Assembly (NCBI GenBank): GCA_041687475.1
Contig: JAWLBW010000116.1
Coordinates: 1 to 13,095, forward strand
Reading direction: 5' to 3'
Source of the DNA: JAWLBW01 sp041687475
Lineage (GTDB): Bacteria > J088 > JAWLBW01
DNA: 13,095 nt
The position numbers were made by a program, and so were the translations under genes. The notes beneath the pieces are model-generated. The model did no database searches, was not told the DNA's origin, and saw nothing but the letters and a program-made list of their open reading frames with translations. Shown in pieces: positions 1 to 9,178 of the stretch (its first letter is position 1; the number at the start of each line of letters is the position of its first letter).

Positions 1-20
1 ATTCACTCCACATCCATTTA

Positions 21-53
21 TGGGATCACAAACCGATCGTCGTGTCGATCCCA
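21..53. repeat. Inverted repeat / hairpin near left edge
   Basis: TGGGATC (21-27) is the reverse complement of GATCCCA (47-53). ACA (28-30) can also pair with TGT (43-45) if C46 bulges, leaving a 12-base loop. No run of T follows on the + strand, so it is not a standard terminator for a rightward gene. It could be an RNA structure or an operator. The role is unknown. Confidence 0.4.
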
Positions 54-281
54 AGATGTGATAGATCCTTAGATTATGGATTGGGGGATTGTGGATTTCC
101 GCAGCAGGTAATCACGGTTTTCCGGCTGCCCGAAGTGTCGGTAGGCGGTTGTCGACCTGCACGGCGCACCGGCGGGTCGCCGTTCATCGCCGCGAGCCGA
201 CAACGACCCGCACGGCCTCACCGTCATCGACCCGCGAACCGGGTTCTCCGATGTTCGGGGCGCAATGACTTACGGTCCGTA

Positions 282-303
282 GCCCGTCGGCATGCCGACG
301 GGC
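282..303. repeat. Perfect 22-bp palindrome
   Basis: The half-site GCCCGTCGGCA (282-292) is followed directly by its exact reverse complement (293-303), with no spacer. Outside it, TACGG (271-275) and CCGTA (305-309) are also complementary, so a longer imperfect stem can form. No T-tract follows, which argues against an intrinsic terminator. A dimeric-protein binding site or a structured RNA are both possible. It lies about 85 bases upstream of the predicted -35 element of the next gene. Confidence 0.65.
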
Positions 304-387
304 GCCGTAGATCCGTGCATGCGAATATGCCGTGTCCGGTACGCTTCGACATCTGCGCGGTTGGAGATGAGCACGGGCGGCACGCGC

Positions 388-417
388 TTGCGTGGCAGGC
401 AACCGGGCTGTTACACT
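388..417 (+). promoter_or_regulatory. Candidate extended -10 promoter for the MBL-fold gene
   Basis: TTGCGT (388-393) and TACACT (412-417) are separated by 18 bases, and TGT just before the hexamer gives an extended -10 (TGnTACACT). Transcription would start near 424, about 35 bases upstream of the GTG start at 459. The -35 matches the consensus at only three of six positions, so this is an inference from sequence similarity alone. Confidence 0.4.
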
Positions 418-458
418 GAGCCTTTTCACCTCTCCAGGCAGCCTCCGAAAGGTCAACC

Positions 459-1259
459 GTGTTTCGATTCGCCGTTCTTGGAAGCGGCAGCAGCGGTAAC
501 GCGCTCCTTGTCGAATCCGAACGTACACGTGTACTCGTCGACTGCGGTTTCAGTCTCGCCGAGCTGACGCGGCGTATGCGCGCGGTCGATGCCGACGGCC
601 CCGAGTCGCTCGACGCGGTCGTGTTGACCCATTGCCACGGCGATCATGCCCACGGCGCCGCGACTCTGTCGCGCCGACTCAATCTCCCCCTCTATGTCAC
701 CCCCGGCACGAAGCGCTGGCTGCATCACCGCAAGGTTGCCGAAACCCAGGTGTTCGTGCCCGGCGATCGCTTCGCCATCGGCGACCTGCTCGTGCAGTCG
801 GCGGGCTTGTGGCACGACGCCCCCGATACCGTGGCACTCAGGTTCTATAGAGGCGACAAGAGCTTCGCCGTCTGTACCGACCTGGGTGAAACCAGCGCCG
901 GTGTCGAAGACTGCCTGCGCGGCAGCGATACGCTCATGATTGAATCGAATCACGACGTGGCCATGCTCTGGGGGGGCGCCTATCCGATGAAGCTCAAGAA
1001 GCGCGTCACGGGCCGCTGGGGGCACCTGTCGAACGAGCAGACCGCCGACCTGCTTGATCGTGTCTTGCCCGGCGGAACCCGCCGTGTTCTGCTCGCGCAT
1101 CTCAGTGAGAAGAACAACACGCCCGAGAAAGCCCTGGCGCAGATGGGGCCGCTGCGCACCCGTTTTCCGCACGTGGGGTGGAGCATTGCTCCGGCGCACC
1201 GCCCCGCGCCGTTCGAATACCTTGAACAGCCGACCTTCGCCCAGCTGTCACTGCTGTAG
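459..1259 (+). CDS. MBL-fold metallo-hydrolase, YycJ/WalJ-like
   Basis: This encodes a 266-residue cytoplasmic protein with no signal peptide, close to the usual length of the YycJ/WalJ family. The N-terminal VLGSGSSGNA (about residues 6-15) is the typical start of that family. The metal-binding signature HCHGDH is at residues 58-63 (H58, H60, D62, H63), and the family-type LAHLSEKNNTPEKA lies near residue 210. Members are metal-dependent hydrolases, several with 5'-3' exonuclease activity or links to cell-wall and replication control. The substrate here is unknown. The start is GTG at 459, chosen because the conserved N-terminus begins there and AAAGG (448-452) sits six bases upstream. It ends with TAG, 44 bases before purB, so the two may be co-transcribed. 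The fold is secure; the cellular role is not. Confidence 0.88.
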   Translation: MFRFAVLGSGSSGNALLVESERTRVLVDCGFSLAELTRRMRAVDADGPESLDAVVLTHCHGDHAHGAATLSRRLNLPLYVTPGTKRWLHHRKVAETQVFVPGDRFAIGDLLVQSAGLWHDAPDTVALRFYRGDKSFAVCTDLGETSAGVEDCLRGSDTLMIESNHDVAMLWGGAYPMKLKKRVTGRWGHLSNEQTADLLDRVLPGGTRRVLLAHLSEKNNTPEKALAQMGPLRTRFPHVGWSIAPAHRPAPFEYLEQPTFAQLSLL

Positions 1260-1303
1260 CGGGTCGCCGACAACCGTTTACCGTTTCACCCGTTGAAAGC
1301 ACC

Positions 1304-2620
1304 ATGATTGAACGTTATTCCCGCCCCGAAATGGTGGCCATCTGGACCGACCGCAACCGCTTTTCCATCTGGCTCAAGATTGAAGTGGCCGCCGCCGAAG
1401 CCATGGCCGAGCGTAAGGAAATTCCGGCCGAGGCCATCGCCGAGATTCAGGAAAAAACGTCGAAGCTCGTCATCGACGAGGCTTTTGTGGCCCGGGTTCT
1501 TGAAATCGAAGCCACCGTCAAGCACGATGTCATCGCCTTTCTGACCGCCGTGAACGAGCAAATCGGGCCGGTAGGCCGTTTCCTGCACATGGGCATGACC
1601 TCGTCGGACGTACTCGACACTTGCCTGGCCGTGCAGCTTACCCAGGCTACCGACCTGCTGCTTGCCGACCTCGACGCCGTGCTAGACGCCATCAAGGTGC
1701 GTGCGCTCGAACACAAGATGACCCCCACCATGGGGCGTTCGCACGGCATTCACGCCGAGCCGGTCACCTTCGGCCTCAAGCTGGCCACCTGGTACGCCGA
1801 AATGAAGCGCAACCGCGATCGCCTGGCCGCGGCCCGCACCGAAATCGCCACCGGTGCCGTTTCCGGCGCCGTGGGTACCTTCGCCAACATCGACCCGGCT
1901 GTCGAAGCCTATGTCTGCGAGAAGCTGGGACTCGCCCCCGAACCGGTCAGCACCCAGGTTATTCCGCGCGACCGTCACGCCATGTTTTTTGCGACCCTGG
2001 GGGTCATAGCTTCGTCGATGGAGCGCATCGCCGTCGAGATTCGCCACCTGCAGCGCACCGAAGTACTCGAGGCCGAAGAATACTTCTCGCCCGGCCAGAA
2101 GGGTTCAAGCGCCATGCCGCACAAGCGTAACCCGGTGCTCACCGAAAACCTGACCGGTCTGGCCCGCCTGGTGCGGGGCTACAGCATACCCGCCATGGAA
2201 AACGTGGCCCTGTGGCACGAGCGCGACATCAGCCATTCGTCGGTCGAGCGCCTCATCGGCCCCGACGCCACCGTGACGCTGAACTTCGGCCTGCGCCGCC
2301 TTGAGGGCGTCATCCGCAAGCTGGTTGTCTACCCCAAGAACATGGAAGCCAACCTGAACAAGCTGCGCGGCCTCATTTTCTCGCAGCGCGTGCTGCTGGC
2401 CCTGGTCGACAAGGGGCTGACGCGCGAACAGGCCTATGCGGCCGTGCAGCGCAACGCCATGAAGGTGTGGGAACAGGGCGCCGACTTCCGGGCCGAACTG
2501 GCCGGCGACGAAGAGGTTTCGGCCCGTCTTTCGGCCGCCGAACTCGACGGTCTTTTCGACATGGGCTACCACACCAAGCACGTCGACACTATCTTCAAGC
2601 GGGTATTCGGCGAGGCCTGA
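1304..2620 (+). CDS. purB: Adenylosuccinate lyase
   Basis: PurB (438 residues, normal length for the bacterial type) cleaves fumarate from SAICAR to give AICAR and from adenylosuccinate to give AMP, so it acts twice in purine synthesis in the cytoplasm. The fumarase/aspartase-superfamily signature SSAMPHKRNP is at residues 268-277 in the mobile catalytic loop and supplies the catalytic serine. GRSHGIHAEP carries a conserved histidine (H147), and MTSSDVLDT is another substrate-binding segment. The N-terminus MIERYSRPEM matches the family, which supports ATG 1304 although the ribosome binding site (GAAAG) is weak. The next gene, purC, makes its substrate SAICAR, but purC has its own promoter nine bases beyond the purB stop codon. 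Confidence 0.97.
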   Translation: MIERYSRPEMVAIWTDRNRFSIWLKIEVAAAEAMAERKEIPAEAIAEIQEKTSKLVIDEAFVARVLEIEATVKHDVIAFLTAVNEQIGPVGRFLHMGMTSSDVLDTCLAVQLTQATDLLLADLDAVLDAIKVRALEHKMTPTMGRSHGIHAEPVTFGLKLATWYAEMKRNRDRLAAARTEIATGAVSGAVGTFANIDPAVEAYVCEKLGLAPEPVSTQVIPRDRHAMFFATLGVIASSMERIAVEIRHLQRTEVLEAEEYFSPGQKGSSAMPHKRNPVLTENLTGLARLVRGYSIPAMENVALWHERDISHSSVERLIGPDATVTLNFGLRRLEGVIRKLVVYPKNMEANLNKLRGLIFSQRVLLALVDKGLTREQAYAAVQRNAMKVWEQGADFRAELAGDEEVSARLSAAELDGLFDMGYHTKHVDTIFKRVFGEA

Positions 2621-2628
2621 CGATCAGT

Positions 2629-2657
2629 GTGACGCCACGTCGCCGAATTGGTAAAAT
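2629..2657 (+). promoter_or_regulatory. Sigma70-type promoter of the purC-lysS array
   Basis: GTGACG (2629-2634, four of six to TTGACA) and TAAAAT (2652-2657, five of six to TATAAT) are separated by exactly 17 bases. The local A/T-rich patch stands out in otherwise GC-rich DNA. Transcription would start near 2664 and leave a 5' leader of about 120 bases before purC. This is sequence pattern only, but it is the best promoter in the window and sits in the only sizeable gap between genes after position 1303. Confidence 0.6.
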
Positions 2658-2663
2658 TATACG

Positions 2664-2782
2664 TTTACTCCCCGGGTGAGGGATTGGGAATCTCAGGCGG
2701 GCGACGTCGTCGGGCGTCGACCGCAGGGGTGTTTCCACAGTCTCGAGGCGGAGAAAACCACCTCTCCCACTAAGGTTTAGCA
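2664..2782 (+). promoter_or_regulatory. Structured 5' leader of the purine operon
   Basis: This roughly 120-base untranslated stretch can fold into three hairpins. The first pairs TGAG and ATT (2677-2680, 2683-2685) with AAT and CTCA (2689-2695), with a GG bulge. The second, at 2697-2724, pairs GCGG with CCGC and CGACG with CGTCG around an 8-base loop. The third pairs GGAGA (2750-2754) with TCTCC (2763-2767), just upstream of the TAAGG ribosome binding site (2771-2775). It does not match what I know of the ZTP, purine (guanine/adenine), PRPP or glutamine riboswitch consensus sequences. A regulatory role is inferred from length, structure and position ahead of a purine operon. Confidence 0.4.
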
Positions 2783-3517
2783 ATGGCTGCTCGAAAGAAA
2801 AGCGCTCCGGTTCCCACGAAGAAGAAGAAGCTGTACGAGGGCAAGGCCAAAATCGTCTATGCCACCAGCGACAAGGATCTCGTCATTCAGCACTTCAAGG
2901 ATGATGCCACCGCCTTCAACGCCCAGAAAAAGGGCTCCATTATGGGGAAGGGCGTCATCAACAACCGCATGAGCGCCACCCTGTTCAACATGCTTGAGAC
3001 CAAGGGCGTGCCCACGCACATGGTGCAATTGCTCGACGATCGTGCGCAGCTTGTTCGCAAGCTCGAAATCATCAAGATCGAAGTCGTCGTTCGCAATGTG
3101 TATGCCGGCAGCCTGTCGAAGCGCCTTGGGGTCGAAGAAGGCGTTCGTCTTGCGAAGCCCATCGTCGAGTTCTACTACAAGGACGACGATCTGGGCGATC
3201 CGCTCATCAACAACTATCACATTGCCGCGCTCAAGCTGGCCACGCCGGCCGAGCTCAAGAAGATCGAAGAGATGGCCCTGAAGGTCAACTCGGTGCTCAA
3301 GCCCTACTTCGACAAGCGCGGCATTCTGCTCGTCGACTTCAAGCTGGAATTCGGTCGCCACAAGCGCAAGATTCTGCTCGGCGACGAGATTTCGCCCGAT
3401 ACCTGCCGCTTCTGGGACAAGAAAACCAACGAAAGGCTCGACAAGGATCGCTTCCGTCGCGACCTGGGCGGCGTCGAAGAAGCTTATCAGGAAATGCTCC
3501 GTCGCGTGGGTGGGTGA
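2783..3517 (+). CDS. purC: Phosphoribosylaminoimidazole-succinocarboxamide synthase (SAICAR synthetase)
   Basis: PurC (244 residues, normal length) joins CAIR and aspartate using ATP to form SAICAR, the substrate of the PurB encoded just upstream. After a lysine-rich, probably flexible N-terminal extension (residues 4-16), the nucleotide-binding LYEGKAKIVY is at residues 17-26. The family segment GDEISPDTCRFWD is at 200-212, preceded by VDFKLEFG. The start ATG at 2783 follows TAAGG with a 7-base gap. It is the first gene of the packed array and is separated from purB by 162 bases holding a promoter and a structured leader. It ends three bases before purS. Confidence 0.97.
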   Translation: MAARKKSAPVPTKKKKLYEGKAKIVYATSDKDLVIQHFKDDATAFNAQKKGSIMGKGVINNRMSATLFNMLETKGVPTHMVQLLDDRAQLVRKLEIIKIEVVVRNVYAGSLSKRLGVEEGVRLAKPIVEFYYKDDDLGDPLINNYHIAALKLATPAELKKIEEMALKVNSVLKPYFDKRGILLVDFKLEFGRHKRKILLGDEISPDTCRFWDKKTNERLDKDRFRRDLGGVEEAYQEMLRRVGG

Positions 3518-3520
3518 ACA

Positions 3521-3757
3521 ATGCGTGTACGTGTCTTTGTGAATTTGAAGGAAGGCGTTCTCGATCCGCAGGGTAAGGCGATTCAGCACTCGCTGGCCTC
3601 GCTCGGTTTCGACGAGGTCTCCGAGGTGCGCGTCGGAAAGGTCATTACCCTTGACCTCGAAGGCGAGCGCGAGCAGGCCGAGGAGCGCGTCAAGCGCATG
3701 TGCGAGCAGCTCCTGGCCAATACCGTTATTGAATCTTATCGTTACGAATTCGAATGA
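3521..3757 (+). CDS. purS: Phosphoribosylformylglycinamidine synthase subunit PurS
   Basis: PurS (78 residues) is the small structural subunit that bridges PurQ and PurL in the three-part FGAM synthase of bacteria with a short PurL. It has the expected length and pattern: an N-terminal strand VRVFVNLKEGVLDPQGKAI, the VSEVRVGKVITLDLEG core and a helix with EEAR-type charged spacing ending in the IESYRYEF strand. The ribosome binding site is a loose GGTGGGTGA that overlaps the end of purC. The stop codon overlaps the start of purQ (ATGA), suggesting translational coupling and equal production of the complex subunits. Confidence 0.95.
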   Translation: MRVRVFVNLKEGVLDPQGKAIQHSLASLGFDEVSEVRVGKVITLDLEGEREQAEERVKRMCEQLLANTVIESYRYEFE

Positions 3758-4439
3758 AGTTCGGCGTACTCGTTTTTCCCGGCTCGAACTGCGATGCCGA
3801 CTGCTTCAACACCATTGAGCAGATCGGCCAGCCGGTTCGTTATGTCTGGCACAAGGAAACCTCGTTGCGCGGTCTCGACTGCGTCGTCGTGCCGGGCGGC
3901 TTTTCGTTCGGCGATTATCTGCGCTGCGGCGCCATCGCCAAGCAGTCGCCCATCATGGAAGAGGTTCGTCGCTTCGCGGCCGCGGGCCGGCCGGTCATCG
4001 GCATCTGCAACGGCTTTCAGATTCTGACCGAGGCCGGGCTGCTGCCCGGCGCGCTCATTTCGAATCAGTCGCTGCAGTTCGTGTGCAAGAACCAGTACCT
4101 GCGCGTGTCCAACACACGGTCGCCGTTCACGCACCTGTTCCGTAACGGCGAAGTGGTCGAAATGCCCGTCGCGCACCACGACGGCAATTACGTGGCCGAC
4201 CCCGGTACGCTCAAGGAGCTGGAAGACGAGGGGCAGATCGTATTTCAGTACTGCGATGCCGAGGGGCGTCTGACGCCCGAGTCGAACCCCAACGGTTCGG
4301 TGAACAACATTGCCGGCATCATCAACCGCAGCCGCAACGTGCTGGGCATGATGCCCCACCCCGATCGTTGCGCCGACGCCCTGTTGGGTAATACGGTCGG
4401 CCGCAAGGTGTTCGAGGGTGTTCTTTCGAAGGTGGGCAT

Positions 4440-4443
<4 letters not shown>
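3754..4443 (+). CDS. purQ: Phosphoribosylformylglycinamidine synthase subunit PurQ (glutamine amidotransferase)
   Basis: PurQ (229 residues, normal length) hydrolyses glutamine and passes ammonia to PurL for FGAM synthesis. It is a class I glutamine amidotransferase. FGVLVFPGSNCDAD opens the fold, VVPGGFSFGDYLRCGA forms the conserved oxyanion region, and GICNGFQIL carries the nucleophile C85. The catalytic histidine is H202 in MMPHPDR. The usual triad residue two positions later is Glu (HPE), but here it is Asp (D204), a conservative change worth checking. The start overlaps purS by four bases and has no clear ribosome binding site, so translation probably depends on coupling. The end overlaps purL (ATGA). 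Confidence 0.96.
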
Positions 4444-6642
<2,199 letters not shown>

Positions 6643-6650
<8 letters not shown>

Positions 6651-8046
6651 TATATTTGACGAACATTTTCGCGATCACTGCGGTGTATTCGGTATCTTCG
6701 GACATCCCGAGGCATCGAATCTGACCTACCTCGGGCTGTATTCGCTGCAGCATCGGGGCCAGGAAAGCGCCGGCATCGTTTCAACCGACGGCTACAGTCT
6801 GCATTCGCATCGGCAGATGGGACTTGTCGCCGATATCTTCAATGCCGAGGTGCTCGACAAGCTGCCCGGCTCGGCGGCCATCGGCCATGTGCGCTATTCG
6901 ACGGCCGGGTCGTCGCATCTGAAGAATGCCCAGCCCTTCGTGGTCGAGTATTCGCGCGGGGCCATCGCCATCGCGCACAACGGCAATCTTACCAACGCCC
7001 TCGCGCTGCGTGACGAGCTTGAAGCCTACGGTTCCATCTTCCAGTCGACGATGGATACCGAGGTCATCGTGCATCTCATTGCCCTGAGCAAGGAGTTGCG
7101 CCTCGAAGACAGAATCGCCCAGTCGCTCAAGCGCGTGCAGGGGGCGTATTCGCTCTGCTTCCTGACCGAAGACAAGCTCATCGGCGCACGTGACCCGTAT
7201 GGTTTCCGGCCCCTGGTTCTGGGTAAGGTCGGCGACGGTTGGGTGCTGGCGAGTGAAAGCTGCGCCCTCGATCTCATCGAGGCCGAGTACGTGCGTGAAA
7301 TCGAGCCGGGCGAGGTCGTCGTCATCGACAAGAAGGGGGTCGATTCCTTCTTTCCCTTTGAGAAAGTCGAGCCGGCCCGCTGCGTCTTCGAACAGATTTA
7401 TTTTGCCCGTCCCGACAGCTACATTTTCGGGCACAACGTATACGAAACCCGCAAGGAATTCGGCGCGCAGCTGGCCCGCGAAAATCCGGTCGAGGCCGAC
7501 CTGGTCATACCGGTGCCCGACTCGGGCGTTCCCGCCGCCATCGGCTACGCGCAGGAAGCCGGTCTGCCCTTCGAACTTGGGCTCATTCGCAACCACTACG
7601 TGGGCCGCACCTTCATCGAACCCCATCAGAGCATTCGTCACTTCGGGGTGAAGATCAAACTCAATGCGCTTCGCAACTACCTGAAGGGCAAGCGTGTCGT
7701 GGTGGTCGACGACTCGCTGGTACGAGGCACCACCTCGCGCAAGATCGTGAAGATGCTGCGTCAGGCGGGGGCTGCCGAGGTGCACCTGCGTCTGTCGTCG
7801 CCGCCGATCATCAGCCCCTGCTACTACGGCATAGACACGCCCACGAAGTCGGAACTCATTGCGGCAACGCACTCGCTCAAGGAAATCGAAACCTACATTA
7901 CCGCCGATTCGGTGGCCTACCTGAGCGTCGACGGATTGGCAAAGGTCGCCGGTCGCAGCGGTTACTGCAACGCGTGCTTTACCGGAAATTACCGCGTTCC
8001 CATTATTGAACGCCCCACCCCGCAGTTACGATTGTTCGAAGTATGA
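6643..8046 (+). CDS. purF: Amidophosphoribosyltransferase (glutamine PRPP amidotransferase)
   Basis: PurF (467 residues) makes phosphoribosylamine from PRPP and glutamine, the committed step of purine synthesis. An in-frame start at 6571 would add 24 residues lying inside purL. ATG 6643 is preferred because AAGGG (6634-6638) precedes it and the family alignment begins with HCGVFGIFG. C13 is the expected N-terminal nucleophile after removal of a 12-residue propeptide, as in the Bacillus enzyme. Cysteines C247, C393, C442 and C445 fall at the positions that bind a 4Fe-4S cluster in the Bacillus type. The PRPP loop VVVVDDSLVRGTTSR lies in the C-terminal phosphoribosyltransferase domain. The gene overlaps purL by eight bases and pyrE by four (ATGA). 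Confidence 0.97.
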
Positions 8047-8618
8047 GCACGAGCAACACGCAGACCGAGCGCGAGCGACTGGCAGAAATCATTCGTGAGC
8101 GCAGCTACCAGAAGCGCGAGGTGATTCTGACTTCGGGCCGCCGCAGCAGTTTCTACTTCGACGGCAAGCAGACCGCGCTGCATGCCGAGGGTGCCTGGCT
8201 TATCGGCCGGCTCATGTGGAAGGCCATCGAGCATTCGGGCCTGCGCGTTCAGGCCGTGGGTGGGCTGACCCTGGGGGCCGACCCGCTGGCCACGGCGACA
8301 AGCATTGCCTCGTTTCACGCAGGCCGGCCCGTGCCCGCCTTTATCGTGCGCAAGGAGCCCAAGGGGCATGGCACGGGGCAGTGGATCGAGGGACGCTCGA
8401 ACATTCCCCCCGGAGCCTCGGTCGCCGTGCTCGAAGATGTCGTAACCAGCGGCGGAAGTGCGCTGAAAGCCTGCGACCGTATTCGTGCCGAAGGGTATCA
8501 TGTATCATGTGTGGTAGCGCTGGTCGATCGCCAGGAAGGTGGTCGCGAAGCCATCGAGGCCGCGGGCTATCGGCTGATGGCCCTGTTCGGTAAGAGCGAG
8601 TTTCACACGGGCGACTGA
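8043..8618 (+). CDS. pyrE: Orotate phosphoribosyltransferase
   Basis: PyrE (191 residues) joins orotate to PRPP, giving orotidine 5'-phosphate in pyrimidine synthesis. The PRPP-binding motif VAVLEDVVTSGGS is at residues 127-139, with the acidic pair E131-D132, and is the type characteristic of orotate enzymes. The early FILTSGRRSSFYFDGKQ-like segment (VILTSGRRSSFYFDGK) is the family's N-terminal signature, and FIVRKEPKGHGTG is the flexible catalytic loop. The start overlaps the purF stop. It ends with tandem in-frame stops TGA-TAG (8616-8621). It is the only pyrimidine gene in the array and shares PRPP with PurF. Confidence 0.95.
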   Translation: MSTSNTQTERERLAEIIRERSYQKREVILTSGRRSSFYFDGKQTALHAEGAWLIGRLMWKAIEHSGLRVQAVGGLTLGADPLATATSIASFHAGRPVPAFIVRKEPKGHGTGQWIEGRSNIPPGASVAVLEDVVTSGGSALKACDRIRAEGYHVSCVVALVDRQEGGREAIEAAGYRLMALFGKSEFHTGD

Positions 8619-8623
8619 TAGAA

Positions 8624-9178
8624 ATGACGCGTATTCTCATTCTGGCTGCAGCCCTGACCCTGGGTGCATGCGCGGTGTATTCGCCGGTGCCGGCCAAGCG
8701 CGAAGTAAGCGCTTCGAATGCCTATGAGGATGCGCTGGTCGAGGCAACCCGCAGCGACGACCTGTCGCGGGGCTTCAACGTGCCGGTGAAGATGCACGCC
8801 ACCATGCTGACGCCTGCCTTTCGCGAGGCGTTCGAGCAGGAGCACCTGCGGGTGTACGGCGGCGCGGCTACCGATGAGAATCTGTTGCCCCGTTCGGTGG
8901 CCTTCGTGGTAGCCCTGACCGGTTCGAATCTCGAAGTCGTGCGTCCGGCCGGTCGCGGCGAGTTGTGGTCGATGGCCTTTCGCCACGGCGACGCCGTCGA
9001 AGTCGCTCCCGAGCGAATCGAAAACCTGACGCGAAGCGATTCCTGGTTCAGGTACTTTTTTCCCTACTGGACCCCGTGGCGCCAGATGTACCAGGTTCAT
9101 TTTCCCCTGCCGGTAAGCACAACGAGCGGAACGCTGTTCTTCCGCAGCGTTTCGGGTGAACTGGCGGTGACCTGGTGA
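8624..9178 (+). CDS. Predicted lipoprotein of unknown function
   Basis: I do not recognise this 184-residue protein. Its N-terminus is a short lipoprotein signal peptide: MTR, a hydrophobic stretch ILILAAALTL, and the lipobox L13-G14-A15-C16, so C16 should become the lipidated first residue of a 169-residue mature protein. The mature part has no further membrane segment. It looks like a mixed helix and strand domain with alternating hydrophobic strands (AFVVALTG, LEVVRP, TLFFRSVSGELAV). An aromatic-rich segment FRYFFPYWTPWRQMYQVHF lies in the last third. ATG 8624 is five bases after pyrE and lacks a good ribosome binding site. The stop overlaps the lnt start (GTGA), so coupling with the enzyme that N-acylates lipoproteins is likely. 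Function unknown. Confidence 0.85.
   Translation: MTRILILAAALTLGACAVYSPVPAKREVSASNAYEDALVEATRSDDLSRGFNVPVKMHATMLTPAFREAFEQEHLRVYGGAATDENLLPRSVAFVVALTGSNLEVVRPAGRGELWSMAFRHGDAVEVAPERIENLTRSDSWFRYFFPYWTPWRQMYQVHFPLPVSTTSGTLFFRSVSGELAVTW

Larger units (their letters stand above)
1..458. other. Intergenic region without a convincing gene
   Basis: No reading frame here looks like a protein. The open frames (for example 42-419 on the + strand and 184-528 on the - strand) are arginine-rich translations of GC-rich DNA, lack recognisable motifs and have no convincing ribosome binding site. The first 110 bases are richer in A/T and contain three GGATT-type stretches. The rest is GC-rich. Visible structure includes a hairpin at 21-53, a perfect palindrome at 282-303, short direct repeats at 153-165 and 204-216, and a candidate promoter at 388-417 for the following gene. 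I see no tRNA-like cloverleaf. The upstream gene lies outside the window. Confidence 0.6.

Noticed and set aside
42..419. 125-codon + strand open frame before the MBL gene
   Set aside because: Arginine-rich composition, no motif and no ribosome binding site; typical of random GC-rich DNA.
2664..2782. ZTP (pfl) riboswitch ahead of purC
   Set aside because: The conserved CCGCCTGGGCA-type 3' core is not present on the + strand.
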